A stretch of DNA of 64,000 bases from CADCWN01 sp046328475 (GCA_046328475.1 JAXLWN010000027.1:1-64000), one strand, 5' to 3'; positions 19,684 through 29,330 are shown, numbered from the stretch's first letter. The notes: a model not told the origin generated them from the sequence alone. Program-made: numbers and translations.

Positions 19684-19756
19684 GACTCCGGGCGAAGGCC
19701 GGGGCGATCCCCAGGACCTCGTTATTCCGCACTCCGCACTCCGCACTCCGCACTCC
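19651..19756. repeat. Inverted heptamer array (AATGCGG)4 / (CCGCACT)4
   Basis: Left arm 19651-19680: AATGCGG, AATGGCG, AATGCGG, AATGCGG. Right arm 19724-19756: ATTCCGC followed by three ACTCCGC units. The spacer is 43 bases. The left arm ends the small membrane gene and the right arm enters the beginning of the next GT4 frame. The same unit type occurs at 43346-43450. Confidence 0.93.
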
Positions 19757-20953
19757 CTCGCCTTCGTCTATCCCCAACTCAAGAAGCTGACCGGGGCGCA
19801 GCGGTTGATGCTGATGCTGGCGAAGTGGACGGCGCGTGCGGGGGTGCGCGTATCGCTCATCACGCACCGGGTGGCGGGCGAGGTGCGCGCGGCGCTCGAT
19901 CCGGCGGTGGAGCTGATCGAGACCGGGCGGCGCGTCGATCACTTCGGGCACCATTATCTCGACGCGGCGCTGGAGTATCTATCGGGACCGCTGCTGCTCC
20001 GCGCGATCCCCAATTCGACGGCGGGGGTGGTCTTCTTCGGGCCACCGAGCCTGCCCGCGCTCCGGCTGGCGCGGCGGCGCTGGGGGCGGACGCGACCGCT
20101 GCTTTATTTCTGCTACGAGCCGCCGCGCGCGGCCTACAGCGACCGTGGGTTGATCGCGGGACGATTCGGGACGCTCGCGCCGCTGGTGGGGGCGGGGGCG
20201 CTGCTCTACCGCCCGCTCGACCGCGCCTTCGCGCGCAGCGCCGACGCGATCATGGCGAATGGGGAGTATGGCCGCGACCTGATCCGCGCGGCCTACGGCG
20301 TGGAGGCGACGATCCTGCCGCACGGCGTCGATCTGCCGGTGGCGTCACCCGAGCGCGTGGCGGCGGTGCGGCGGCGCTGGGGGCTGGACGGCGCGGCGGC
20401 GGTCGCGATCACGGTGAATCAGCTCCACCCGAGGAAGCGGATCGACCTCTTCATCCGGGCGATCGCCGAGGCGCGCGAGGCCGGGGCGGCGGTGCGCGGG
20501 CTGATCGTGGGGGCGGGCGTGGAGCGCGCGGCGCTGGAGGCCGAGCGCGACCGGCTGGGGCTGGGGGAGGCGATCATCTTCTGCGGCTTCGTGGAGGACG
20601 ACGATCTGCCCGCGCTCTACGCCGCGAGCGATCTGTATGTCCACACTGGGCTGGCGGAGACGTTTGGCCTGTCGGTCCTCGAAGCGGCGGCGAGCGGGTT
20701 GCCGGTGGTGGCGGTCGCCGATGGCGGCCCGCGCGAGATTTTGCGCGATGGCGAGACGGGGCTACTCGTGCCGCCAACTGCCGCGCAGATCGCGGAGGGG
20801 ATGCTGACGCTGGTGCGCGACCCCGAGGCGGCGCGGGCGATGGGCGCGCGGGCGCGGGCGGATGTGCTGGCGCGCTACCGCTGGGAGGTCGGGGCGGCGC
20901 GGCTGATCGAGGTGTGGGGGCGGGTGGCGCGTCGCGAGCAGGCGGGCAGTTGA
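19673..20953 (+). CDS. GT4 family glycosyltransferase
   Basis: A GT-B glycosyltransferase. LAFVYPQLKKLTGAQRLMLMLAKW opens the acceptor domain. ADAIMANGEYGRDLI and ATILPHGVDLPV form the hinge, VNQLHPRKRIDLFIRAIAEA starts the donor domain, and GLAETFGLSVLEAAASGLPVVAVADGGPREIL is the E-x7-E donor site. It resembles ALG2/PimB-like mannosyltransferases. The nearest in-frame ATG (19673) lies in the repeat array, so the first ~25 residues are repeat-derived and the native start may be lost or altered. The end of the gene is intact. Confidence 0.88.
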   Translation: MRNRTPGEGRGDPQDLVIPHSALRTPHSLAFVYPQLKKLTGAQRLMLMLAKWTARAGVRVSLITHRVAGEVRAALDPAVELIETGRRVDHFGHHYLDAALEYLSGPLLLRAIPNSTAGVVFFGPPSLPALRLARRRWGRTRPLLYFCYEPPRAAYSDRGLIAGRFGTLAPLVGAGALLYRPLDRAFARSADAIMANGEYGRDLIRAAYGVEATILPHGVDLPVASPERVAAVRRRWGLDGAAAVAITVNQLHPRKRIDLFIRAIAEAREAGAAVRGLIVGAGVERAALEAERDRLGLGEAIIFCGFVEDDDLPALYAASDLYVHTGLAETFGLSVLEAAASGLPVVAVADGGPREILRDGETGLLVPPTAAQIAEGMLTLVRDPEAARAMGARARADVLARYRWEVGAARLIEVWGRVARREQAGS

Positions 20954-20968
20954 GGCAAGGGTTGTGCG

Positions 20969-21721
20969 ATGCGCGTCTTCCTGATCGGTGGCGGATTGTC
21001 GCCGCGCGGCCTGCGCCAGACTCTCGGCCCCTTTGTCGGCGCGGCCCGGGTGGGTGGTGCGGCGCGGATCGCCTGCGTGCTGGCGCGCTCGTTGCCGCAG
21101 CGCGCCGCCTTCGGCTTCTACTACAGCGCCCTGACCACCCTCGGCGCGGCCAGGGTCGTGCCGGTCTACGTCTCGCGCGAACGGCCCCTGCGCGCGGCGG
21201 ATCTGGCGGGGGCGACGCCGGGGCGTGCTGGTCGGCGGCGGGCTCACCCCGGCCTACCACGCGGCGCTGGTGCCGACGGCGGGCGAGTGGCTGCCCTGGT
21301 TGCGCGAGCGAAATATCCCCTACGTTGGCTACTCGGCCGGGGCGATGATCGCCGCCGAGACGGCGATTGTGGGCGGCTGGAAGGTGCGGGCGGGCGGGCG
21401 AGATCTGTCGATCGGCACGCGCGCGGCCAGCGAGGGGCGTGCGTATCTCGACTGCCGACCCGGCTGGGGCTGGTTCCTTTCCTGGTCGATGTCCACGCCG
21501 CCCAGTGGGGAACCCTGGGACGACTGCTGCACGCCGTTGGAGCGGGACACGGCGCGGAGGGCTGGGCAATCGACGAAGGGACGGTGGTGGAGGTGAGCGA
21601 CGGCGTCGCCACCGTCCGGGGCTGCGCGGCCTATCGCGCGCGCCGGGGAGATGAGGGGCTGAACGTCGAACCGCTCACGGCGGGCGCGTCGCGCCGTTTC
21701 CAGCCGCCCGCGCACGCGTGA
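20969..21721 (+). CDS. Peptidase S51 / cyanophycinase-like protein (two frame breaks)
   Basis: MRVFLIGGGLSPRG opens the fold. After a frame change near 21222 the middle contains LVGGGLTPAYHAALVPTAGEW and PYVGYSAGAMIAAET, the G-x-S-A-G-A nucleophile elbow of S51 peptidases. After a second change near 21465 it continues as LVPFLVDVHAAQWGTLGRLLHAV and AIDEGTVVEVSDG, matching the family's His and Glu region. S51 members hydrolyse Asp-X dipeptides or cyanophycin; the physiological substrate here is open. About 245 residues after correction, normal for the family. Confidence 0.78.
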   Translation: MRVFLIGGGLSPRGLRQTLGPFVGAARVGGAARIACVLARSLPQRAAFGFYYSALTTLGAARVVPVYVSRERPLRAADLAGATPGRAGRRRAHPGLPRGAGADGGRVAALVARAKYPLRWLLGRGDDRRRDGDCGRLEGAGGRARSVDRHARGQRGACVSRLPTRLGLVPFLVDVHAAQWGTLGRLLHAVGAGHGAEGWAIDEGTVVEVSDGVATVRGCAAYRARRGDEGLNVEPLTAGASRRFQPPAHA

Positions 21722-21814
21722 GCACCGCCCGGCGCACGGCGCGCGGCGTGGCAGGATGAAGGGGCGCAATCTACACTTTCTTGCACGGATAGACCGCAGC
21801 AGCATGGCAGCAAT

Positions 21815-24262
21815 ATGGATACCGAGACGGAGACCGCACAGGCAAATCAGACCGCAAACACCGGGTGGCGGGCAGCGCGCGATCTCCTGCGGCGGGTGCC
21901 TTTCACCCTGACGCTGCTCGGCGTCATGCTGGCCTGTGCGGTGGGGAGCGGCTCCTGGCGGCACGCGCTGATCGGGTCGGGCCTGCTCCAGCACGTCGGC
22001 TATGGCCTGCCAGCGCTGCGCGCGTGGCGGCTCTGGACCTTCGTCGCGGGCATCCCCTTCTCGCTCTTCCCCTGGATGCTCATTACCATCGCCTTCATTG
22101 TGATCATCTTCGTCGGGCCATACGAGTACCTCGCGGGGACGGCGCGGGCGGTGATCGTCTTCCTCGCCACCCAGATCGGCGGCGCGCTGCTCACGGCCGT
22201 CGCGGTCGTCTGGCCGCTGGCGGCGCTCGGCTGGTCCTGGCCGCTGCGACTGTCGCGCCAGCTCGATGTCGGGGCCTCGGCCGGGGCGTATGGCTGCCTC
22301 GCCGCGCTCACCGCGCACCTGCCGCGTCGCTGGCAGAACTCGGCGCGGGTGGCGATCGTCGCCTTCCTGGTGGGCCAACTGCTGGTGACGCAGCGGATCT
22401 GGGACCCGGAGCATCTGATCGCCGCGCTGTTCGGGATCGGGCTGGGCGTCTGGCTGGTGCCCGACGAGACGCGCCAGGCGCTGGCGAACGACACCGCAGC
22501 GCCGTTACGCCCCAGCCTGCGGCGCGGGCAGGTGCGAATCATCCTCGCCGCGCTGGTCGGGCTGGCGGGGCTGGCGAACATCTTCTCGGCGCTCGTCGCG
22601 CGGCTGATGGTGCGGGCGGATGTCTGGACCAGGATCTTGCCGTTCGAGGTGCTGCACGGCACGCGCACCTTCGTGCTCGTCGCCGGGTTCGGCCTGCTGC
22701 TGCTGGCGCGCGGCCTCTGGCACGGCCGTCGGGTCGCCTGGCTGACCGCGATCATCCTGCTCGCTTTCTCGGGGGTGTCGCACATCCTGAAGGGATTTCA
22801 CGTCGCCGAGGCGGCGATGCAGTTCACCCTGGCCGGGACGCTGCTCTGGCGCGCGAACGACTTCCGCGCCCGACCCGACAGCCCGACGCTGGCCGGGGTG
22901 GCGCGCACGATCGGGGCCGCGCTGCTCGGACTGCCGCTCTACGGACTGCTCGGCTTCCTCCTGTTGCGGGGCCGCTTCGATCCCGCCCCGACCGCCGGGC
23001 AGGCGGCGCGAGAGTTCCTGGCGCGGCTGCTGATCAATTCGACCGACGCGTTCCAGGGGACCACCTTCCGCGCCCGCTGGTTCCTCGATTCGATCTCCTT
23101 CTTCTGGGTCGCCGTGCTGCTCTTCTCGGCCGGGGCCTTGCTGCGCGTGATCCGCCACCCCTCGCCGGAGGGGCCGGGCGACCGCGTGCGCGCCCTGGCG
23201 CTGCTGCATCGCTATGGTCAGCAGAGCATCGCCCACATGACCACCTGGCCGGGCAACACGCTGATGCTCAACGGCGCGGCGGATGCCTACATCGCCTATC
23301 GTGTGATCGGCGGGGTGGCGCTGGCGCTGGGCGACCCGGTCGGGGACGAGGATGGCGGCACGCGAGCGATCGAGGAGTTCCTCGACCTCTGCGCCTCGCG
23401 CGGCTGGACGCCCTGCTTCTACGCCACGACCGACCGCTTCCTGCCCGCCTTCCGCGAGCGCCACCTCGACAGCCTGCAGGTTGCCGAGGACACGGTGATC
23501 GACCTGCCGGGCCTGGAGTTCAAGGGCAAAGCCTGGCAGGATGTGCGCACCGCGCTCAACAAGGCCGAGCGCGAGGGGATCAGCTGCGAGTGGGTCAAAC
23601 TGGCCACCGCCTCGCCCGCGATCGCCGACCAGATCGCCGCGATCTCGGCGCGCGGGCCGAAGGAGAAGAGTTGCCGGAGATGGGCTTCACGCTCGGCACG
23701 CTGGCGGAGGCGCGCGATCCCGAGACGCGCACCGCCATCGCGGTCGATGCCGAGCGGACGATCCACGGCTTCACCACCTGGCTGCCGGTCTACGCCGATG
23801 GGGAGATCGGCGGCTGGACGATCGACCCAATGCGCCGCCGCGAGGGAGAAGCGATTTTCCGCAACGTGATGGAGTTCCTGGATCGCCTGCGCCGCGCTCA
23901 CCTTCCGCGAGGAGGGTGCGGCAACGCTCAGCCTCTCGTCGGCCTCGCTGGTGCGCGTGGAGCGCGAGGGTGAGGCGCGGTTCCGCAACGGGCGCTTCGA
24001 CCTGCTGGCCAGATCGGCTGGAGCCGTTCTACAGCTTCCGCTCGCTGCTCGCCTTCAAGCAGAAGTTCCGGCCGCGCTGGGAGCCGGTCTACCTCGTCTT
24101 CCCGGCGTCGCCAGTCTGCCGCGCATCAGCCTCGCGATCGTGCGCGCCCACCTGCCCGGCCTCGGCCTGCGCGAGGTGCGCGACCTCCTCGCGGAAGCGG
24201 CGCGATCCGGGGTGCGACGCGGCCAGGGGCGGCCTGGCGCCGATGCGGCGAGCGGGGATTAG
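21815..24262 (+). CDS. MprF-like membrane protein with C-terminal DUF2156 domain (frame breaks)
   Basis: The N-terminal ~210 residues form about six TM helices with a rhomboid-like layout (RAWRLWTFVAGIPFSLFPWML, LDVGASAGAYGCLAALTAHL, WDPEHLIAALFGIGLGVWL). Further TM segments follow to residue ~450. The cytoplasmic part is DUF2156, a GNAT-like fold found in lysylphosphatidylglycerol synthases: YGQQSIAHMTTWPGNTLML, IAYRVIGGVALALGDPVGDE, FKGKAWQDVRTALNKAEREG. Frames change near 23670, 23905, 24015 and 24105, linking to MGFTLGTLAEARDPETR, NVMEFLD and FYSFRSLLAFKQKFRPRWEP. It may aminoacylate a membrane lipid from tRNA. The GASAGAYG stretch recalls the rhomboid catalytic GxSG loop, but no protease activity is claimed. 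Confidence 0.78.
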
Positions 24263-24357
24263 TAACGAGTAACGAGTAACGAGTAACGAGTACAGGCGAT
24301 GAGTATTTGAGGAGGGGCGATCCCACCATCACTCATCACCATCACCATCACTACTAT
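24262..24357. repeat. Heptamer array (GTAACGA)4 followed by ATCACC-type units
   Basis: Four perfect GTAACGA units (24262-24289) start at the stop of the membrane protein gene. A second tract at 24329-24357 is made of ATCACTC/ATCACC units. The first unit matches the array at 3681-3746, but its complementary arm is missing here. Confidence 0.85.
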
Positions 24358-24384
24358 CCGACCGCCTGACTGCCCGACTCGGCG

Positions 24385-25685
24385 CTACGGTGCCAGCCGG
24401 TTCAGGTCGCGCGGGAAGATTGGTGGCGAGGCGGACGTTGGGCAGGCTGATCAGTTGCATCAGGAAGCGCTCGGTGCCGATGGCGAAGCTGCCGTGTTTG
24501 GGCATGCTGTAGCGGAAGTGTTTTCAGGTATTCCGCGAACGGCTCGGGCGACATGCCGCGCCCTGCCAGCGCCGCCAGGCAGTCGGCGCGGCGGTGGAGG
24601 CGCTGACCGCCGGTGACCAGTTCCAGGCCACGGAAGAGGAGGTCGAAGCCGTTGGCGTAGCGCGGGTCGGCCGGGTTCGGGTGGGTGTAGAAGGGGCGTT
24701 TCGCCATCGGGTAGCCGGTGACGAAGAGGAAGTCCGACCCGTACTCCTCCTTCGCCCACGCGCCGAGCATGCGCTCGTGCTCGGGGGCGAGGTCGGGCTC
24801 ACCGCGACAGTCGAGGCCGTGCTTGCGGTAGATCAACTCCTGCGCCTCGGGGAAGTAGATCGCCGGGATCGTCGCGGGCACCTCGGGCACGTCGGCCTCG
24901 GCGATGGCGAGGTCGGTGGGGCGGCTGCGCGCGGCCTCCACCATCGCGCGGATCGTCTCGGTGAGCACCGCCATCACGGTGGTGTGGTCCTCGATGAAGC
25001 CCATCTCGGCATCGAGGCTGACGTAGGACGCGAGGTGGCGCGTGGTGGCGTGCGGTTCGGCGCGGAAGACCGGCCCGACCTCGAAGACGCGGTCGAAAAA
25101 GCCGACCGCCATCTGCTTGTAGAACTGCGGCGACTGCGAGAGGTAGGCCTGCTGGCCGAAGTAGTCCACGCTGAAGACGTTCGCGCCACCCTCGGTCGCG
25201 GTGCCCAGAATCTTCGGGGTGTTGATCTCGGTGAAGTCCTGACCGCCGAGATAGGCGCGGAACCCGGCGATCATCGCCGCCTCGATCCGCAGGACCGCAC
25301 GGCGCTTGGGGTGGCGCAGGCCGATGGTGGCGTGTTCGAGGTAGGTGTCGAGCGCGGCGCGCATCTCGCGCTTGTTGACCTCGATCGGCGGCGGCTCGGT
25401 GATCCGCTCCAGCACGGTCACGCGCGTCTCGTGCAATTCGACGCCGCCCGGTGCCTGGGGTTCGGCCGTGACGACGCCCTCGACCTGGATGATCGATTCG
25501 ACGCCGGTGCCGTGCAGTTCGGCCAGGGTTGCGGGGTCGTCTACCAGGGCCTGGAAGGTGCCCCACCCGTCGCGGACGATCAGGAAGTTGACTTTGCCGA
25601 GGGCGCGGAATTGATGCAGCCAGCCTTGCAGCCGCACCCGCTCGCCGACGAGTGCGCCGGCTTCGGTCGTCTTAACTCGCTCCAC
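24385..25685 (-). CDS. aspS: Aspartyl-tRNA synthetase, archaeal (non-discriminating) type (frame breaks near the 3' end)
   Basis: A class II synthetase of the short archaeal/AspRS2 type (~433 residues). It has an OB-fold anticodon domain (GERVRLQGWLHQFRALGKVNFLIVRDGWG), motif 1 (FTEINTPKILGTATEGG), YLSQSPQFYKQ and motif 2 (VGPVFRAEPHATTRHL, then YVSLDAEMGFI). The catalytic core reads PMAKRPFYTHPNP and GFDLLFRGLELVTGGQRLHR. An indel near 24520 leads to FRYSMPKHGSFAIGTERFLMQL (motif 3), and another near 24420 to FPRDLNRLAP and a TAG at 24385. Lacking the GAD insert of bacterial AspRS, it probably charges both tRNA-Asp and tRNA-Asn and would need GatCAB. GTG at 25685 follows AGGAGG. A T-box precedes it. 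Confidence 0.88.
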
Positions 25686-25759
25686 GATAACCTCCTGTGA
25701 CAATCCCTCCTTGCGATCGATCGTCTGGGTCGCCGGAACGGGGCCGACGACCGATCGAC

Positions 25760-25921
25760 GGCAACAAGAAACCCCGTCCCGGGAAGGACGAGGCCGGAGG
25801 GCCGCACAGGGCCTGGGCTTCGTGGTGCCACCTTCTTTTGCCGCCACCTCGCGGTTGCGGCCTTACGGGGTGCTGCCACACCCCACGCGCGCTAACGGGC
25901 GCACCCGGTTGGGCCTACTGG
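25760..25921 (-). promoter_or_regulatory. T-box riboswitch leader of aspS
   Basis: Read on the minus strand, 25837-25821 gives AAGAAGGTGGCACCACG, the T-box sequence. Its bulge TGGC would pair with a GCCA acceptor end, as in tRNA-Asp and tRNA-Asn (discriminator G). A terminator stem with a T-rich tail follows 30-50 bases later. Upstream is a structured GC-rich region (GGGGTG/CACCCC stem) that should hold stem I. I could not place the specifier codon with confidence. Known T-boxes read through the terminator when the cognate tRNA is uncharged. Confidence 0.78.
25768..25793 (-). terminator. T-box intrinsic terminator
   Basis: CCTCGTCC pairs with GGACGGGG around a TTCCCG loop, 8 bp with one G-U, followed on the minus strand by TTTCTTGTT. 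It competes with the antiterminator made from the T-box sequence. Confidence 0.75.
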
Positions 25922-25925
25922 GCGA

Positions 25926-25953
25926 GTCGTGAGTCGTGAGTCGTGAGTCGTGA
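25926..25953. repeat. Heptamer array (GTCGTGA)4
   Basis: Four perfect GTCGTGA units immediately upstream of the T-box leader, without a facing arm. The complementary form (ACTCACG) occurs near 54.06 kb. Confidence 0.9.
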
Positions 25954-26170
25954 GACAGCACGACCGCGCCTACGCCTGCGCCGGTTCGGGCAACAGCTCG
26001 GGGGGGTCTTCGGTCGGGGGCCACGCGACTGCCTCGCACCGCTCGCAGCTCGCTGACGTGTGGATGACCCCGGCGTACTTCTCCCCGTCAACGCCGTTAA
26101 GGGGAGGATAGCGGGTGGGGTGGGGTTGCGTCAATCGGTCGGATGGACGAGGTGGGATGATCGTTTGGGC

Positions 26171-26374
26171 GTGAGGGCGTGAGGGCGTGAGGGCGTGACC
26201 TCACCCTCCCCCATCCTCCCTCTCCCGCGAGGAGAGGGGGAGGGAGATTCATGCAGACTACTGCCGCCGCGCGAGTCACCCCTCTCCTCGCGGGAGAGGG
26301 GCCGGGGGGTGAGGTCTCCCCTCTGACACACCAACGCACTGACGCACGCCCTCACGCCCTCACGCCCTCACGCC
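26171..26374. repeat. Composite repeat: octamer arms (GTGAGGGC)3 around two REP-like palindromes
   Basis: The left arm is three GTGAGGGC units (26171-26194); the right arm is the complement ACGCCCTC (26345-26374). Between them lie two CCCTCTCC.../GGGAGAGG hairpins (about 26199-26248 and 26277-26318). The second has the tail GGGGTGAGGT also seen at 54.0 kb. No coding sequence is supported from 25954 to 26465. Confidence 0.85.
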
Positions 26375-26465
26375 CCCACATTTCCCCCTTCCCCCGCATA
26401 TGGTTTTACCCTACAGGCCATGAAAACCACGGCACTGTTGCCGAGGAGGAGTACGGAGGGCGAGC

Positions 26466-27602
26466 GTGAAGATTGCCGATGTGCGGCCGGTGGGCTTCTG
26501 GGATGGGCGGCGGAACTGGCTGGTGATTGTGGTCGAGACGGATGATGGGTTGATCGGGTTGGGGGAGGCGGGGATCGGGGCACACCAGGCGGCGATCACG
26601 AAATCGAGACCTTCAAGCGTGGCTGGTGGGGCAGGATGCGACGCGGATTGAGTATATCTGGCAATACCTCTTCCGGGGGGCGTTCTTCCCGGAGTGGCAA
26701 TATTCTGAGTTCAGCCGTGTCGGCGATCGATATCGCGCTCTGGGACATCAATGCGCAAGCGCTGGGGGTGCCGCTCTACCGGCTGCTCGGCGGGCGCTAT
26801 CGCGACCGGGTGCCGACCTACTGCCACATCGGCGGGCACGCGCTGGAGGGGGTGGTGGAGTCGGCGCAGGCGGCGGTGGCCGACGGCTGGCGCTTCGTGC
26901 GCTGGGGTATCCCCGAGCAGGGGAGCGGCTGAGCCGACCGTGGTAATCCGCGAGAGCATCGCGGGCATGGAGGCGCTGCGCGACACGCTCGGCGAGGACG
27001 TGGAAGATCTGCTTCGACATCCACGCGCGGCTCTGATCCGTCGGATGCGATCGCGCTCAGCCGGGGGATCGAGGGGACGCGCCCTTCTTTCATCGAGCCC
27101 GGTGCGCTCGGAGAATGTGCAACTCTTCCGCCACCTGCGGAACCACATCCACAGCCCACTTGCGGCCGGGGAGCATTATGCGTCGAAGTGGGACGTGCGG
27201 CAGTTGATCGAGGAGGACCTGGTCGATTTCATGCGCGCCGACCTCTGCATCATCGGCGGCATCACCGAGGCGAAGAAGGTGGCCGGGTGGTGCGAGACGC
27301 ACCAGATCCGCATGGTGACGCACAACCCGCTCGGGCCGATCTCGTCGGCGGCGTGCCTGCACCTGAATCTGGCCGTGCCGAACGTGGGTGTGGCGGAGCA
27401 GATCCGGAAGCCGGGGACCACGATGACCGAGTTCTTCCCGGTGCAGATCGGCTGGGAAGATGGCTATCTGCTGCCGAACGACGACCGCCCGGGGCTGGGC
27501 ATCGCGTTCGACGAGCAAGCCGCACTCGCCTCGCCGCCGCGCCCGGCGGAGAGTTTCGGTCGGTTGCTGAAGCGGGATGATGGGTCGGTCACGAACTGGT
27601 AG
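26466..27602 (+). CDS. Enolase-superfamily (mandelate racemase/galactonate dehydratase-like) protein, heavily frame-broken
   Basis: Pieces of one ~400-residue enolase-superfamily enzyme appear in order over three frames. MKIADVRPVGFWDGRRNWL and VVETDDGLIGLGEAGIG form the capping domain. Then come WQYLFRGAFFPE, SAVSAIDIALWDINAQALGVPLYRLLGG, CFDIHARL (first metal Asp), RPFFIE (second ligand) and AAGEHYASKWD (third ligand). The end reads GITEAKKVAGWCETHQIRMVTHNPLGPIS. Frames change near 26600, 26690, 26930, 27010, 27030 and 27090. The THNP His and GEHY Glu fit sugar-acid dehydratases such as DgoD. Five or more breaks in 1.1 kb leave it open whether this is decay or sequence error. Confidence 0.75.
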
Positions 27603-27647
27603 CGGGGGATGCGCCCGAGTGGAGGGCGTGTTCGCGGCCAGTTGGGG

Positions 27648-27696
27648 CGAAAATGGATACTCGTCCGCCCGTGCCACGTTGCGCGAGCGGACGAGT
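27648..27696 (-). terminator. Terminator of the orphan riboswitch leader
   Basis: ACTCGTCCGC (27659-27668) faces GCGGACGAGT (27687-27696), a perfect 10-bp stem with extra C-G pairs inside. On the minus strand it is followed by ATCCATTTTCG. It lies just past the end of the convergent dehydratase gene. Confidence 0.8.
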
Positions 27697-27789
27697 CCAC
27701 CTCCAGTTGACACCCAGCAAAAAATACGACGTTGTGTTGAGGGCACAGCGACGCAGGCTTGCTGAATGCACCGGAATTGCGCTTCGTGT

Positions 27790-27933
27790 ACGCCTATGAG
27801 GTGAGCTGACGGGTTCGGGCGAGAAGCTTCAAGCGCCCTACGCGCACGAGGCAGACCTTACATCGGCCGCTCGCTTACCGCGATTCACCCCAATTAATGG
27901 TTCCCCCACCCGGCCTTGCGGCCAGCTCGGCGT
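27790..27933 (-). promoter_or_regulatory. Cyclic di-AMP riboswitch (ydaO/yuaA type), no gene behind it
   Basis: On the minus strand the aptamer reads ACGCCGAGC, a GGCC-loop-GGCC hairpin, GTGGGGGAACCA, TTGGGGTGAATC, GTAGGG, CCGAACCCGTCAGCTCACCT and CATAGGCGT. The ends close as ACGCC/GGCGT. These are the conserved blocks of ydaO riboswitches, which switch genes off on binding c-di-AMP and usually precede cell-wall hydrolase or potassium-transport genes. Here the transcript would terminate at 27648-27696 and then run antisense into the dehydratase gene. A relative with the same platform lies at 45809-45954. Confidence 0.92.
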
Positions 27934-27968
27934 TCTAGCTGTCCCGGGCGTCATTGACCGGTGTGGTC

Positions 27969-27997
27969 ACTCTACTGTGAACCGGGGCAGATGTCAA
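27969..27997 (-). promoter_or_regulatory. Promoter of the c-di-AMP riboswitch
   Basis: TTGACA (27997-27992) and TAGAGT (27974-27969) are separated by exactly 17 bases, about 35 bases before the aptamer. The second riboswitch has the same two boxes and the same spacing. Confidence 0.85.
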
Positions 27998-28117
27998 CTG
28001 CGAGAGTGTGTCCAAGTGGACCTGTACGAACGTACCGTGCCGCGCCACGCGGGCCGAGGGGGCAATCGTGCTATGCTGCGCGGGCAGATTTGCCTCCACC
28101 GGAAGGGATGAATACCG

Positions 28118-29330
28118 ATGGCCCACGAAGCAGCCCATAATCCCGGCGAGCCGCAGTTGGACCGCGAGTATCTGGCCGAGGCGCTGCGCCGACTCGCGCG
28201 GGTGCCGACCGACGTGCCGCTCAGCTACGACACGCTGATGGAGCCGGACGACCCGAAGCTGGTTCACTATGTGCAGGGGGTTGTGCGCCCCGAGCTGGTA
28301 CACCTCGGCGTCACCGACCTGATCGATGCGCCGCGCAACAATCTCGTCGCCCAACTCGGCAGCGGGGAGTCGGGGCGGTCGCTGCTGATCCAGAACTACA
28401 CGCCCGCGCAGCACCACAACCTGCACTACGAGGTGGAAGACGCTTTCTCCGGCCGGATCGCCAGCGCCGCCGAGTATGGCCGCGACGAGCCCGCGATCTT
28501 CGGGCAGGGGGTCAGCCAGTGCAAGGCGCACCAGGCGGTGATGCTCACTGTGCTCAAATTGCTGCGCGAGCGTGACACGCCGCTGCGGGGCCGCCTCTAC
28601 TGGGCGGTGAATAACGAGGGGCGCAGCAGCCACGCCTGCTCCGAGGCGATCCTCGACGCGCTGCCCACCAAGCCGGAGTTCGGCATCATCCAGATCGGCA
28701 CCGGGCTCGCGCTGTCGCTCGGCAACCGGGGGCGGGTCGATGTGCGGGTCCACGTCGAGGGCCGGGCGACGCATTCCAGCGCGCCGCAGGAGGGGCTGAG
28801 CGCGATCGACGGCGCGCACGAGGTGATGAGCAGGCTGAAGACGCTCGCCTGGGTGGATCGCCACCCGATCCTCGGCGGGCGGCACGCGATCGTCTACAAG
28901 ATGCGCCAGTGGCCGCTCGCGCCGCACACGCTGCCGTCCGATGCCGAACTGGTGGTGGACCGCCGCCTGATCCCCGGCGACGACCCCGACGACGCCGCCG
29001 AGGAGATTCGCGCCTGCATCGGCGATCTCTCGCCCTACCGGGTCACCGTGGAGCGGGATGTCTTCATGCTCCCCGCGCTGGTCGATCCCGGAGCATCGGC
29101 GTGGTCGCGCTCCAGGCCGCGAACCGCGCCGTCCCGCGGGCAGGAAGGCGCGCATGATCTACGGCCAGGGGACGTTCGACGCGGGTGGCCCCTGCGCACG
29201 GGGCGTGCCGACCGTGATGTACGGCGCGAGCGGCAGTGTCGGGCTGCTGGGGCCGGATTTCGTGATGATCGCCGACGTGGAGACCGAGGCGCGGGTGCTG
29301 TTGCATTTGATTCTGGATCAACTCGCCTGA
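28118..29330 (+). CDS. M20-like metallopeptidase fold with unusual metal-site residues (frame break)
   Basis: An M20/DapE-like fold of about 400 residues. The dimerisation domain is clear (GRVDVRVHVEGRATHSSAPQ, LPSDAELVVDRRLIPGDDP). The catalytic motifs are unusual: the region usually reading GHxD is LIQNYTPAQHHN. The GRGASDDKG-type motif reads FGQGVSQCKAHQAV without the bridging Asp. The Glu pair region reads WAVNNEGRSSHACSEA. The rest of the fold is well kept. A frame change near 29090-29150 leads to MIYGQGTFDAGGPCARGVPTVMYG, with the C-terminal site residues. It may be a divergent amidohydrolase or a non-canonical metal enzyme. Start ATG follows GGAAGGGATGAATACCG. Confidence 0.75.

Noticed and set aside
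25975..26095. A short minus-strand frame with HTSASCERCEAVAWPP
   Set aside because: It contains a Cys-x2-Cys and ends in a stop, but no start codon or ribosome site lies upstream in frame; at most a gene fragment.
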